64,000 bases of DNA from Diphasiastrum complanatum (taxonomy: Eukaryota; Streptophyta; Lycopodiopsida; Lycopodiales; Lycopodiaceae), in contig CM055103.1 in the NCBI GenBank assembly GCA_029204225.1, forward strand, positions 53,299,538-53,363,537. The letters run 5' to 3'. Below the pieces are notes generated by a model. It was not told the DNA's origin. It made no database searches and worked only from the letters and a program-made list of their open reading frames with translations. The stretch's first letter is position 1, and the number at the start of each line of letters is the position of its first letter. Both the position numbers and the translations under genes were made by a program. Shown here one piece after another: positions 12,101 through 22,160 of the stretch.

Positions 12101-15100
12101 TCATGTAATGCGGCAATGGCACTAAAAGTTTTGATTTTGAAATTCAAAGTTAAACTCTAATTGTAGTTGAAAAGTCAATCAGGAGAATATAGTGTCCTAG
12201 GACAAAAATGTCCCTTCTACAACTCTGGTGTTTAATGAAACAATTGCTTCAAGAAATGTCTATTTGATAATCATGTAAACGAAATGGAAACTCATGGTGT
12301 TAAATAGTTTGGCAGGTTCATCGTGCTATTCTCAGGGACGGTACAAAGGTTGCCATGAAAGTACAGTATCCAGGGGTTGCAGATAGCATTGACAGTGATA
12401 TAGAAAATGTGAAGCGCTTGTTGGACTACACAAATTTGATTCCTGAGGGCCTCTACCTTGAGCACGCCATCAAGGTATAAGCCTTTTTTCATTCAAGGAT
12501 GATGTAACATGACTTTTCAATTGCCAGTCTTAAGCAATCAAATGACGCCAGTATGCAAATCGCCTCGTTCAACCTATATAAAGGGCTCTACCTGCCTTCT
12601 AACATTTCTCAAGCAGAAGTTTTGTAAAGTGGTCCTAACTTATATTTCTCAGTTGGTCACCTTTCTGCCTGCTCTTAGTCTGAATAGAGATTGTTGTTTC
12701 ATGCTCAAGCCCAATCTTGCCACTGAGAAATGTTTCAAGCGATTGTTGCCATCAAGCATTTACTTTTTCAAAGAAAAACCTTGACAGACAATTTGGCTTG
12801 CTAGTGTATTATATCTATGCTTATAATGTCCTGTTTCAAGTTAGATTGTATGGCTTGATTACCTATTGATAACATGGAGGGTGTATGCATGCAATTGATC
12901 TCATGGAAAGACTGATTTTTTAAGTTGTGATGCAATGATAACGTAAGCTAGAAGATGTCTTGTATTCCTGAGAATTTCCTTGGTGTCCACCTGACACTCT
13001 ATGATTCCCTTTAAAAGAAATAGCTCAGTTTGGCATAATTAAAGTGATTGTAGCAAATATGGTAATTTGGTTGCAAGACCTTAACATGGTTTGGTAGGAC
13101 AAGTTTAACTGTCCAAATCATATAAAATTGTAAGAGGTGTTTCACACGAGTAGTTGATAGTGGAATAAGGAGATTCTTCAGATAAGGATACTTGCATATC
13201 CAATCAACAAAGTCAAAAGTTGTGGTAAAAAGAGATGCATAGCTGTAAAAAAGTGATAGGGCCTTATCGAATCATTCGCCACTGAATGGGGTATGCGTGT
13301 CAAGTTATTCCTTTTGAATCATGTGACCTGCCAAGTACCTGTCAGAGAGTCATGCAGTTTGCTTTTAAGGATTTCTTACCATAATTCTTAGAAATAACCC
13401 CAGATGTCATCTGGAGAAGTTAGAAAAGACCTTGATTTAATACAATATTTCCTCAAACTCTGCCAAAGTGTTGGACTTGGGTCATGCATGGATTAGTCCT
13501 TGGCCATGTATTCTCAAATCATGGCATTGATACTGATGACGCAAAAATCCATGTAGTAGAGATGCCTTTATCCCATACTATTCACGACATCTATATGTTT
13601 ATGGGGCATATCAATTACTATCGGTAGTTCGTTTTCAACTTCGCTCAATTGGCTCAACCCATCTTGTGCTGCAATCAAGACTGCAAACACTAGAGAGTTT
13701 CTAGATGTTAAGGACTCCCTGATCACTATCTCCATACTTCGATCACTGCAAATGGACTAAGGAGTTCCATGTTCCCATTGATGCTTCCAAATACGCAGTT
13801 AGCAATGTGTTAACGAAACCAAGAGAACCAAATAGCACTATCCTATCTACTCAATTGTCAATATACCTTGTCAGCAGACTCGGTACCATTGAGTGCATCA
13901 CTTGATGGCTCTTAGTTCTGCAAAGTTCAACTTTTGAATATTGTTATGGAATGGAAAACAATACGATCTTGATGACCATCTTTTTTGAATCAAGATGCAC
14001 AAGGAACCAAGGGGATTGAGGATGATTTACCCAATGTCGTTATATTCCAAGCTGAAGTTGTTCCAAAATGGGCAGCCAATATTTCAATATCCAACAAAAC
14101 TCCATAAATGGGGACGCAAATACAAATCCAAGCTCCATCATCCATGACAGATGTTCATAAAATTCAAATGATAGTTACCAATGATGAGTTGCAACAAGTA
14201 GTAAGTACTCAAGTCTTAATCTGTAACTCAATCGAGTCAATTCTCAAATGTGTACAGTAAATAGTGAAGTCTAGACTCTACACTCTAATGTAAATAATAA
14301 ACTATCTAGTATCTACGGTGACCAATCGAAATATCAACAGAGCCTTCTCCTCCTAGTGTTCTATGAATAGGCTCCTCAACCCTATCCAAACATTTAAAAG
14401 AGGGGAGGGGGTACAATAACCTCATAAAGAATAAAGAGCACAACCTTGAGCACTCTAGAGACAAAATCTTAGAAAAAGTACAATCCTTGTGGTAGCAATA
14501 ATTGCTCTCTCACTTATATTTTCTCACGAAGGGAGCTATGTATGCATTATTTTCATCCTGTCTTATGCTTGACATTTATACATTCCATTCGAGCATGCCT
14601 AGTCAAATAGTGTCAATGAGCTTTGGCCAAATTTATGATGATACATTGTTGAACCCAATTGTTTGAGAAGAGGCAAAAACGTTTCTCAACACAGTGAAGT
14701 TTCATTAGGATTTTACTTTGATTCAAACAACGCACAAAAGTTTTGGGATAAAGAGCAACTCTACAATATGTAGAATCTAGATGTAGCAAAAATGTGGAAT
14801 ATCACTGTCTGCCTCCCAAACTGTGATTTCCTATTTGGGCCACTCGGGGACAAGGCTACCAGCATATCATTACACTAGATCGGTTTTGTAACAACCCAAG
14901 TAAGATGCTACTAGATCTTATGTGGACCATGGATCCACATTGTTAATTTTTATCGTTGGACCATATACTTTAGGGCCTTTGTTTGTCATTTATCAGTTAT
15001 TATTTCTTCGAATCGCTTGTGAGTCATATGGCTACTATTGGGCCTCCATCCCTAACTTGCAGACTCTAGGGCCGTGAACAATATTTAGGCTTGTTAGCCC

Positions 15101-18100
15101 TCAATATTGATGGTTGACTGTTTGGGGAGTAGCTTCTTAGTCTCAAACTAACTTATGATTAGTTTAGCTTGATTTTAGCATTATTTAGATTATGATTAGC
15201 AGATTGCTATAAGTTCATACTAGTCTATCATTGATGATCAACGTTCTTTAGTCTATGTTTGTACCTTTTACAATATTGTTCTCTATTCTTTGAATCTATG
15301 GATGTTATTTGTGTCATGTACTATTTTGGCTATCACCAATAGCAACACTGTAGAGCAGTGGCACAAATTTTCAAGGGAAGGTTTTACTTGTTTGCTGTTA
15401 AATACTCGTAGTCCTACTTTTCATTGAAATTAAACAGTTTATGTTAGCCAAATTTGCAGTGGTTTGAGCTTATTCTTGCAAGGATATAGTGTCAGTTGTT
15501 ATACATATCAATGGTGGCTTTCTCTTGGTGGAGGAACTACAGGTAGAATACTTTGGACATGGATATGTAGTCTTCCCAATTGGGAAAGTTTCAAGCAATA
15601 TTTAAAGAATGTTATGATTGTTCCAGAAGCTCATGAAGCTATGAGTCTTGTTCCGATAAACTTAAAGCAGACATGTATTGCTCAACCATATAGAGTTCGC
15701 TAAGCTTGCCTTAGGAAATAAGTCCTCAGTACTTTTTGACTTACAGGGGCCCTTGCGAGATGATGCTGAATTTATTCAGCTGGCCAATTTGCAGAGCTGT
15801 CTCATGCATTGACACTTGAAAAGAAGTATGTTCCACCATCTATTTTTTATGCCAACCTGTTTTGGCCCACCATCCATGACATGGTCTACACTTACTTCAA
15901 CATGAACAAAATTCACAATCTGCTGAGAATAAGCCTGTCTTTTTTCAGCAATATTCACCTGTTGAGACTTCTGAGATTCATGTGAAGAATGTTTTTCTGA
16001 AAAAAAAGTTCAGATCACTAGGAATGATGTTTTGCAAAGCCTCATTGTGCCACTGCTTTTCTGCATGTTTGACATTGATAAGCATCACTGCACGGTTTTC
16101 ATGAAGATCATCGATTAATTACCACATGTACATGCATGCATTGATGGCCCCAAGCACCATGCTTTTTGGCAGATTGACATACCCACAGTGCATGCCTCAG
16201 TTTCCTCCCTCACTGTGCAGTGGCCTTAGCTACTCGTTTATGCATTTTTCTCTTTTTGCAGACTCTTCTTTGATATCTAAATTTTATTGACACCTTTTCC
16301 GACCTTAACATTCTCTGCACCATCTTCAACTTGTACGCGTTCTGTCTTATCTTCATCTCACATTTTTGCAGCATCTTTGGTGTATACATATTGTTTTCTT
16401 GAATATTTCCATGTGCACTACTTGGGATTGACTTCTAGGCCTTGAGGTGAGGAAAGCAGTTGTCAAGCAACATGCCCACTTATTTGTTGCTGACAATATG
16501 ACATGATTGTCTGCTCAAAATGATTCAAGCAGTATCCACCTTTGGAAGTGAGAGCAAAGAAAATGTGGTCCCTCAAGTGTGGCCAGAACTTTTAGGGTTC
16601 GCCACCAATGTTTGGCCCCTCATTTGTGACATTTTTCTATAGAAATGATATCTCTGTTGAATTTATGGTTTTCTGCAAGGACATTTCACCATAGGCTGTG
16701 TTGAACTTTATCAGAATAACATCATGGATCTTATATATTTGTTTGAAAGTATAGCGCTGTCCTAAATTTTGGGGAGAAATACCTGAGTTGACTAGAATGG
16801 TTCAAAATCGGATAGTACTAACATTTTTCCTTGTGGTTGTTGAGCTCGCGCAAGATTTTCCAATTTTATAGTAGCAGTGATTGGGAATCAAGTACCACTG
16901 TCTGTGTTTGACATCTGATGCTGGACGAACCTGGTGATGATGCAATATGAAGGTGGTATAAGCCTTGTTTCTTTGTGCAGGTTGCGAAGCAAGAGCTTGC
17001 CAGAGAATGTGACTATGAGCTAGAGGCAGCAAATCAAAAGAGATTTAGGGAACTTGCAGTGGGAATTGAGGGTGTGTACGTGCCTTTAGTGTATGATGCA
17101 CTGTGCAGTAAGCGTGTCCTGACAACACAACTGGTTACAGGTATCACACATAGTGTAAAACGTGATATTTTCTCATATTGAAAGAATTGTTTTAGATCCA
17201 ATCAGCAATCAGCATAGTACGGAAGCGAAAAGTCGTCACAATGTCTAGATTGTAGGACAATGATTATGGCTCCATTGCTGTACAAGTCACGCTGTAGTGA
17301 GATTAGCATAAAGTTTCTGAAGCTAATGTGGAAAAAAATTGTGTGTGCTTTTACTAGAGTGTTTGGAGTAAGTTTGGCCCCCCCCAGGTCTTTTTCTATT
17401 TTTTCATTCTAACAGACACTGGAAGTTATGCTGGTTAAGTTCTTTATTTTGATCACTGAAAATGAAAGCAACAGAGGCAATCTGAGCTGTGCTGGTTAAG
17501 TCCTTATGGAGAACTGAAAATGGATGCAGGGATCTCCATTGATAAAGTTGCACAACTTGATCAGAGTGTGCGGGATGATGTGGCAGCACGACTTCTCAAG
17601 CTCACTTTGACAGAACTTTTTGAGTTCCGCTTTATGCAGGCAAGCATGTTGTGAGCTATGTCATTCTTTATGATATTTATGCAACTTAGGCTGAACTGGA
17701 GGCTATTGAACTTGCCAACTTTTGCTTTGTTCAAGCAAGGCATCACTGAAAAAGCCCACCCTTGAATCAAATCTTTATACAAGGTTCGTATGATAAGGAT
17801 AACTGTATAGTGAAAAGCTTGAAATGGTACGTCATATGAATGGTTAATGGAGGTAGGTAACACTTAAGAGTGTCTGGACTCTATCTAGCAGCAGACTTAC
17901 CCTGCATTTGCTACACAGTCTGCTGGGTTCATGCTGTAACATGTATGTTTGTTGAGTTTTGCTTGGTTACAGACGGATCCAAATTGGAGCAATTTTTTAT
18001 ATGATCAACAAACAGATACTATCAATCTCATTGACTTTGGGGCTGCGAGAGATTACCCCAAACATTTTGTAGACAACTACTTAGAAATGGTATCGTCTTT

Positions 18101-18750
18101 CTCCTGCTTCACTAATATCTAATACTGCTATCTGATGTCAGGCTTTGTTGTCTAGGGGTAGTAGGTTGCCTTTTCAAATATTTGAGTAAGGCTAGATCTA
18201 GTTGCAAGATAGTTTAAGCTAAATGAAGATTAGAGACATGTCATTGAAGTCAAGAAATATCTCACTGAAGTTCTGATATGCTTATGAGTTTTGTAGTATA
18301 AGAGTTGTAATCCTATGCATTCATGATGAACTTTTGCAAGTGCAGGTACTGGCTTGTGCCAATAAAGACAGAGAGAAAATCATTGAGATGTCGTGTAAGC
18401 TCGGGTTTCTAACTGGAAAAGAGTCAAATGTTATGCTTGATGCACATACCGAGGCTGCCCTGGTGGTTGGCCTTCCGTTTTCAAATTTTGGAGGTCACGA
18501 TTTCCATTTCAACAATTTAACAAGGCGTGTTAGTGATCTTGGTGCGACAATGTTGAGGCACCGCTTGACTCCACCACCTGAGGAAGTTTACAGTCTACAT
18601 AGGAAGTTATCAGGTACTTTTTTAGCTTGTATCAAGCTAAGAGCAGTCGTTCACTGTAGAGAGATGCTACTGGAAGTTTATAAAAACTACAAGTTTGCGG
18701 ATAAAGATGAAGAGCATGATGCGGGGAGCTTGTCAATAGCTTCAGCTTGA
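7265..18750 (+). CDS. COQ8: COQ8/ABC1 (ADCK3-type) mitochondrial atypical kinase, eight exons
   Basis: Joined exons 7265-8076, 8643-8868, 11256-11408, 12316-12474, 16981-17140, 17530-17639, 17973-18089 and 18346-18750 give 713 codons plus stop with phase kept at every junction. The product belongs to the COQ8/ADCK3 family, atypical kinase-like ATPases of the mitochondrial inner membrane that support the ubiquinone biosynthesis complex. Landmarks: plant-conserved basic segment before residue 271; family signature KLGQ at 330-333; alanine-rich loop region ASASIGQ at 391-397 in place of a glycine loop; VAMK lysine at 412; ECDYE glutamate near 459; TDPNWSNF with catalytic Asp542 and Asn547; LIDFG with Asp561. 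Residues 1-250 are a poorly conserved Ser/Glu-rich extension, longer than I recall for the Arabidopsis homologue. All catalytic residues are present, so the gene looks functional despite long, repeat-laden introns. Confidence 0.95.
8643..8868 (+). CDS. COQ8: COQ8 exon 2 (residues 271-346, KxGQ motif)
   Basis: Acceptor TTGGCAG at 8636-8642, donor at 8869 (CAG|GTTTAG). Encodes a small-residue hydrophobic helix ([13 protein letters not shown]), the conserved [25 protein letters not shown] block and the family-defining [11 protein letters not shown]. The KxGQ segment folds over the active site in this family. Confidence 0.95.
9058..9134. repeat. (GA)n microsatellite
   Basis: An alternating GA tract of 77 bases with a single interruption (GGG near 9124-9126), inside intron 2 of the COQ8 gene. 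It is likely to vary in length between individuals. Confidence 0.97.
10229..10484. repeat. Perfect 128-bp tandem duplication in COQ8 intron 2
   Basis: Copies 10229-10356 and 10357-10484 are identical by eye, starting CACCCATTACAATGTGG and ending CTTTGCTATTTTT. Identity implies recent duplication, or an assembly artefact. A third, clearly older copy of the same sequence lies 0.5 kb downstream. Confidence 0.93.
10915..11060. repeat. Diverged third copy of the intron 2 repeat
   Basis: Matches the 128-bp unit from ATTGATCCACTGTTCC through TTTCTATTTTTCCTAG. The similarity continues into sequence that follows the second perfect copy (AAGCCAA.TCC...CTAACAT.ATAT). The ancestral repeat was therefore longer than the recent duplication. 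Confidence 0.75.
11256..11408 (+). CDS. COQ8: COQ8 exon 3 (residues 347-397, Ala-rich loop)
   Basis: Acceptor CCTTCAG before 11256, donor CAG|GTAGTG after 11408; 51 whole codons. Encodes the helix [16 protein letters not shown] and ends in [10 protein letters not shown]. Family members usually read AAASxGQ here; the second alanine is serine in this copy. This loop replaces the glycine-rich nucleotide loop of normal kinases. Confidence 0.95.
12316..12474 (+). CDS. COQ8: COQ8 exon 4 (residues 398-450, VAxK lysine)
   Basis: Acceptor TTTGGCAG before 12316, donor AAG|GTATAA after 12474; 53 whole codons. Encodes [21 protein letters not shown], with the nucleotide-binding lysine at 412, then [19 protein letters not shown], which is highly conserved in plant COQ8 proteins. 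Confidence 0.96.
12475..16980 (+). other. COQ8 intron 4 (4.5 kb) with retroelement debris
   Basis: The longest intron of the gene. It contains a decayed Gypsy polymerase fragment (about 13490-14110) in the same orientation as the gene. The rest (14110-16980) has short frames such as 15464-15703 (79 codons) that match nothing I recognise. No second gene is supported inside it. Confidence 0.85.
13490..14110 (+). pseudogene. Gypsy retrotransposon RT/RNase H remnant in COQ8 intron 4
   Basis: The frame from 13497 to about 13690 reads [20 protein letters not shown]...FMGHINYYR, the part of Ty3/Gypsy reverse transcriptase just after the catalytic region (compare GHxVSxxGIxxDPxKI and FLGxxxYYRRF). 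It is followed by broken RNase H-like sequence (HIDASKYAV region near 13770) and a segment near 14025-14085 reading [20 protein letters not shown]. That last segment matches the DDELPNAALF...WAADIVEY segment of the minus-strand Gypsy at 25.8-27.4 kb, so the two are relatives. Stops and frame changes throughout; no LTRs seen nearby. Confidence 0.8.
16981..17140 (+). CDS. COQ8: COQ8 exon 5 (residues 451-504)
   Basis: Acceptor TTTGTGCAG before 16981, donor ACAG|GTATCA after 17140; 160 bases, ending after the first base of the Gly504 codon. Encodes [16 protein letters not shown] with the conserved glutamate that pairs with Lys412, and the hinge segment VLTTQLVTG. Confidence 0.95.
17530..17639 (+). 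CDS. COQ8: COQ8 exon 6 (residues 504-540)
   Basis: Acceptor GGATGCAG before 17530. Encodes [36 protein letters not shown]; 110 bases completing the phase left by exon 5. The 3' boundary is CAG|GCAAGC, a GC donor rather than GT. The next exon must start with TDPNW and no GT donor nearby keeps the conserved FRFMQ-TDPNW junction. Confidence 0.93.
17973..18089 (+). CDS. COQ8: COQ8 exon 7 (residues 541-579, catalytic Asp and DFG)
   Basis: Acceptor GGTTACAG before 17973, donor ATG|GTATCG after 18089; 39 whole codons. Encodes [11 protein letters not shown] with the catalytic Asp542 and Asn547, and [13 protein letters not shown] with the metal-binding Asp561. Both motifs are intact. Confidence 0.96.
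18346..18750 (+). CDS. COQ8: COQ8 exon 8 (residues 580-713, C-terminus)
   Basis: Acceptor AGTGCAG before 18346. A second AG four bases upstream (GCAAG) would shift the frame and is less likely. Encodes [24 protein letters not shown], the [16 protein letters not shown] block and the conserved end [16 protein letters not shown], finishing with a short acidic tail and TGA at 18748. Confidence 0.95.
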   Translation, partial: VLACANKDREKIIEMSCKLGFLTGKESNVMLDAHTEAALVVGLPFSNFGGHDFHFNNLTRRVSDLGATMLRHRLTPPPEEVYSLHRKLSGTFLACIKLRAVVHCREMLLEVYKNYKFADKDEEHDAGSLSIASA

Positions 18751-19298
18751 CTGGAACATACTATCATGTTATCATGATCAAAGTATGAAAGTTTTGCTGA
18801 TCAGAGGATAAAGATGTTCATCTGAAATACATCACTGTAATATTCTCCGATCTTCCAATCTGACTTGATTTACTCATTAGTCTTGACGTTGTCTTCCATC
18901 ATCTGTGGTCACTAATTATTCTTTCCATCACCCGTGGTCAGAAGCTCTTTGCCTTTCTTTCAGGCTTGTCTGTTTCTGGCAATCTGATCATTTGACATGA
19001 ATTTATCTGGTTTGTGGTTAAAGCCGTGTTAGGAGTTCAAAACATATCCAAAGAGTAGTTTTGGAGATATTCGATTGACTTACAATTAAAATCTTCTCAG
19101 GGTTGCTATTTAGCCGGGCATCATTCATTGTAGTTGGTTGGGGCTTCTGCTATCATAGCAGATCGCGTTAGTTGCAGTAGATAATATTTCCAGATCGTGT
19201 GACTTTGTCTTAGGTACTTCATATTATCTTCAAAGGATATTCATGTACAGAAGTGCTTGGCAATTTTAGAAGTAACTGAACGTATCTCTTGGTGGATG
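18751..19298 (+). other. 3' untranslated and flanking region of the COQ8 gene
   Basis: AT-rich sequence with no coding potential after the COQ8 stop. The poly(A) site was not pinned down; no strong AATAAA is present close to the stop codon. Confidence 0.45.
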
Positions 19299-19660
19299 TT
19301 AGCCACATAATTCTTTGGGTAAAAATGAATCTGACTGTGCACATTGTGTTTCCTCGACTAGCTCCAAATTATCTCCACCTAGGATTATGTCATCTACATA
19401 AATAAGAAGAATAATAAAAGAGTTATTTCCAAACTTAATGTCCAATGATGGATCATAATCACTAAGATGAAATCCGAGTGATATGAGAAAAGAGTTGAGC
19501 CTTGCATACCAAGACCTGAGAGACATACTTTTGCTTCTTCACCAGCTTTCATAAATCCAGGTGGTTGCTCCATGTAGATCTCCTCCTAAAGATATTTATT
19601 GAGGAAAGCATTAGATACATCAAGTTGAAACATCCTCCAATTGTGATAACATGCAAGTGA
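19299..19660 (-). pseudogene. Copia reverse transcriptase fragment
   Basis: On the minus strand, 19660 to 19560 reads MFQLDVSNAFLNKYL (with a stop) EEIYMEQPPGFMKAGEEAKVC, the usual Copia RT segment before the active site. After an apparent small deletion, 19526-19299 reads SWYARLNSFLISLGFHLSDYDP...FIILLIYVDDIILGGDN, with the YVDD active site. Integrase, gag and LTRs are absent. It is a decayed scrap just downstream of the COQ8 gene, in opposite orientation. Confidence 0.92.
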
Positions 19661-19707
19661 AATGAGAATTCTTATAGTTACCATTTTTGCAACAGGTGAT
19701 TATATAC

Positions 19708-19709
<2 letters not shown>

Positions 19710-19740
<31 letters not shown>
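19710..19740. repeat. (GA)n microsatellite, 31 bases
   Basis: An uninterrupted GA tract immediately upstream of TACACAATTC. It is of the same type as the longer tract in COQ8 intron 2. Confidence 0.95.
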
Positions 19741-19744
<4 letters not shown>

Positions 19745-20998
19745 CAATTCATGTGTACGTCCAATTGGAAGGAGGGTAAAAATGTCTCTGAGAAACGAAC
19801 AAGCTAAGCTAATTCGAGTTGGTTGTACCATAATGCCATGATAACAAAAAAAAAGCTAACATATGATATTGTGCAGACATGCTCATAGTCACAGTGACTA
19901 CATGAAAATAAAATCTACATACAATGAAATTGCAAGTCCTGTTACAGCAAAATCTTTTGTTTGTGCTATTGAGTACATTGTCTATAATTAATGACAGTGA
20001 GTACCATGTGTGATCATGATGGGCATGTCTGTTCATTATTCTTTGCACTCCAGCACTATTATGGTGGCTGTGATATCCTTTGCTCCTCTTTGTTTTGGGT
20101 ACATCTAAATAGATATTGTTGATTTTGAAGTAAAACAAGAGGGTGTAAGATAACACATTGTTGGTCCAAATATGAGATAAGTAGCATGAGAGCTTGGGGC
20201 CAATCCCAAAAGAAATTAGTTTCTTTCGTGAAGCTCTAGATAGATTGGGCACCAAAATCTATAATGCTCCTCACTTTTCATGTTTGAAATAGTGCGAAAT
20301 TTGCAAATGCTTTCTTCTCTTTGAATCTCACGAAATTGTTCTATGCCAACCTCAAGTCAATAGGAGCTTAGAATGGCCCAACACAAATTGCAAATGATAG
20401 AGGTTGCTTGGTGGTTCATCGTATCCATAGAAAATGCTCGTTAAAGTTGGACTTGAAGGAGGCTCATCTGCATAAGAGGTATCGAAAATATGTTTGAGCA
20501 TATGATGATCAACTTAACAAATGTGAGTAAGAGAGATGTATTGATGACATAGATTGCAATTTGTCAGCATATTGTGTTCATGGTGGCCATGTTCATTCAA
20601 ACCATTTGATAATACAAGCCCATGTCAAAATTAGCATTGTCACCCTTTGTTAGACACCTTGTGTTTATAATATTTGTTATAACATGGATAGCCTAAACAT
20701 TGAATTATATTTGTATGGGGGGATAACAAACTTGAATTTTTTAATCTAATGTGCGATTAATTACCATCAATAGTTTCTGAGAGCATTGTTTTTGGAATCT
20801 TAAGATTTGTGACCAATCAAAATGTGTGAGACTTTTAGGCAATGTCTTTGTTGCATATAGAATCGTGGATACAACCAATATATAAAAGGGATGACATTTG
20901 GAGCAAGCATTTGAAATGCCCATCTTTCTAATGTGATGAGGGGACGAATGTCCCTTCCGCAACCTAGTCATAGTTGTGGATCTCACATTGAATTATTT
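19741..20998. other. No gene seen
   Basis: AT-rich sequence with only short frames that match nothing. It lies between a Copia fragment and a Copia 5' LTR, so it is probably old repeat sequence. Confidence 0.35.
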
Positions 20999-22015
20999 GT
21001 TGGAATTTCTAATTCCATTTTAAAGCCTTATTTCATGAGCTTGTAGAAAGTTCTTGGTTCTGCCATAGACAGGAACCTGCATATTTGACGTGATCTTCGC
21101 CAGGCTTTGTAGATATGAATGTAATCTTGAACAATCTGTAGAAATGAACCTGTTCTTGAATTGATCTAAATCTTGAACAAAAGGACAGCCCATAGAAAAG
21201 CACGAGGATCTTCAACAATCTTGAGCTTGTAAAATCTTTTTCGTGTCTTCACGAAAAATGTGACACACTGGCCAGAATGACTTAGAAACCATTTCTGGAC
21301 CACCTTCGCCCTTTTCACCTCTTTGCGAAAAATGCGACAAAAAACCCAGAATGCCTTAAAACCATTTTAAGGCACATTCGTCTTTTTTGCTGCCTTAAAA
21401 CTAAGGCACCTTCACCTTCTTCACTGCCTTAAATCTAAGGACATCTTCAGGATTTACACACCTTCAGTCTAAAGGCACCTTCGGGTTTTTCGCATTTTTC
21501 TACATTGGCAAACCAACGTCGCCAAACGTATCAGCAACCCTAAAAACAGCTGGGCAACCAAATATCCAAAAGGCGGTGAAGCGGTTACCAACTTTGTACA
21601 TATGCAAAGACTGGTGTAAATAGCCTTAAAGGCTTGTAAGATATTTTCTCTCAACACTTGTAAATATATATACTAGCTGAATCAAGCTATGTAAGTGTTA
21701 ATTGAATTTCTCTTTCAATCAGACTTATCTGTAGCCAGCGTTATCACACTCAGCAAGCTGAAGTTATTACTTCAAGCCATTGTACTCACTATTGATATTT
21801 ATCATAGTGCAATTTTTATCTGACTACTGCGTCGTTCATTTGCGCAATCTGTATGAATTCTTCTACTTGAATATTTCTGCTGCTAACTGTTGTGTTTCCG
21901 TTCCTACACGCCTACGCTCTGAGCAACCAAGCTTCCGCTGCGCTCACGACATACGTTTTTTCGACAAGTTTTACATAAGTGAATCGCGATTACATTCGGT
22001 TATCGATTCGCATCA
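20999..22015 (+). mobile_element. 5' LTR of Copia element 'family A', copy 1
   Basis: Runs from TGTTGGAATTTC to GCATCA directly before a primer-binding site, about 1.0 kb, with TG...CA ends. It contains a TATA-rich stretch near 21665-21672 and, in the upstream half (21290-21480), a nest of short inverted and direct repeats built on CCTTAAA/TTTAAGG and GCACCTTC. The left boundary is set by the TGTTGG start and is an inference because no 3' LTR is present for comparison. Confidence 0.6.
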
Positions 22016-22016
22016 G

Positions 22017-22062
22017 TGGTATCAGAGCGCAATAATCCGATTCACAACAGTGGTATCAGAGC
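22017..22062 (+). promoter_or_regulatory. Two tandem primer-binding sites for initiator tRNA-Met (copy 1)
   Basis: TGGTATCAGAGC, complementary to the 3' end of plant initiator tRNA-Met, occurs twice: 22017-22028, one base after the inferred LTR end, and 22051-22062. Both are exact. Copy 2 has the same arrangement at 38904 and 38938, with the first site mutated (…GAGT). The duplication was therefore present in the family ancestor. Confidence 0.9.
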
Positions 22063-22160
22063 ATGCACGATCAGAGTATCAGAGCACCAGTTTCATCATA
22101 CGTGAAAATTCTCAGAGCCTGCAAGTTTCAACAACCACACATGTTGATCACAACCATGCT

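Noticed and set aside
15464-15703. Gene nested in COQ8 intron 4
   Set aside because: 79 codons with no recognisable motif and no supporting context; intron 4 is otherwise repeat debris.
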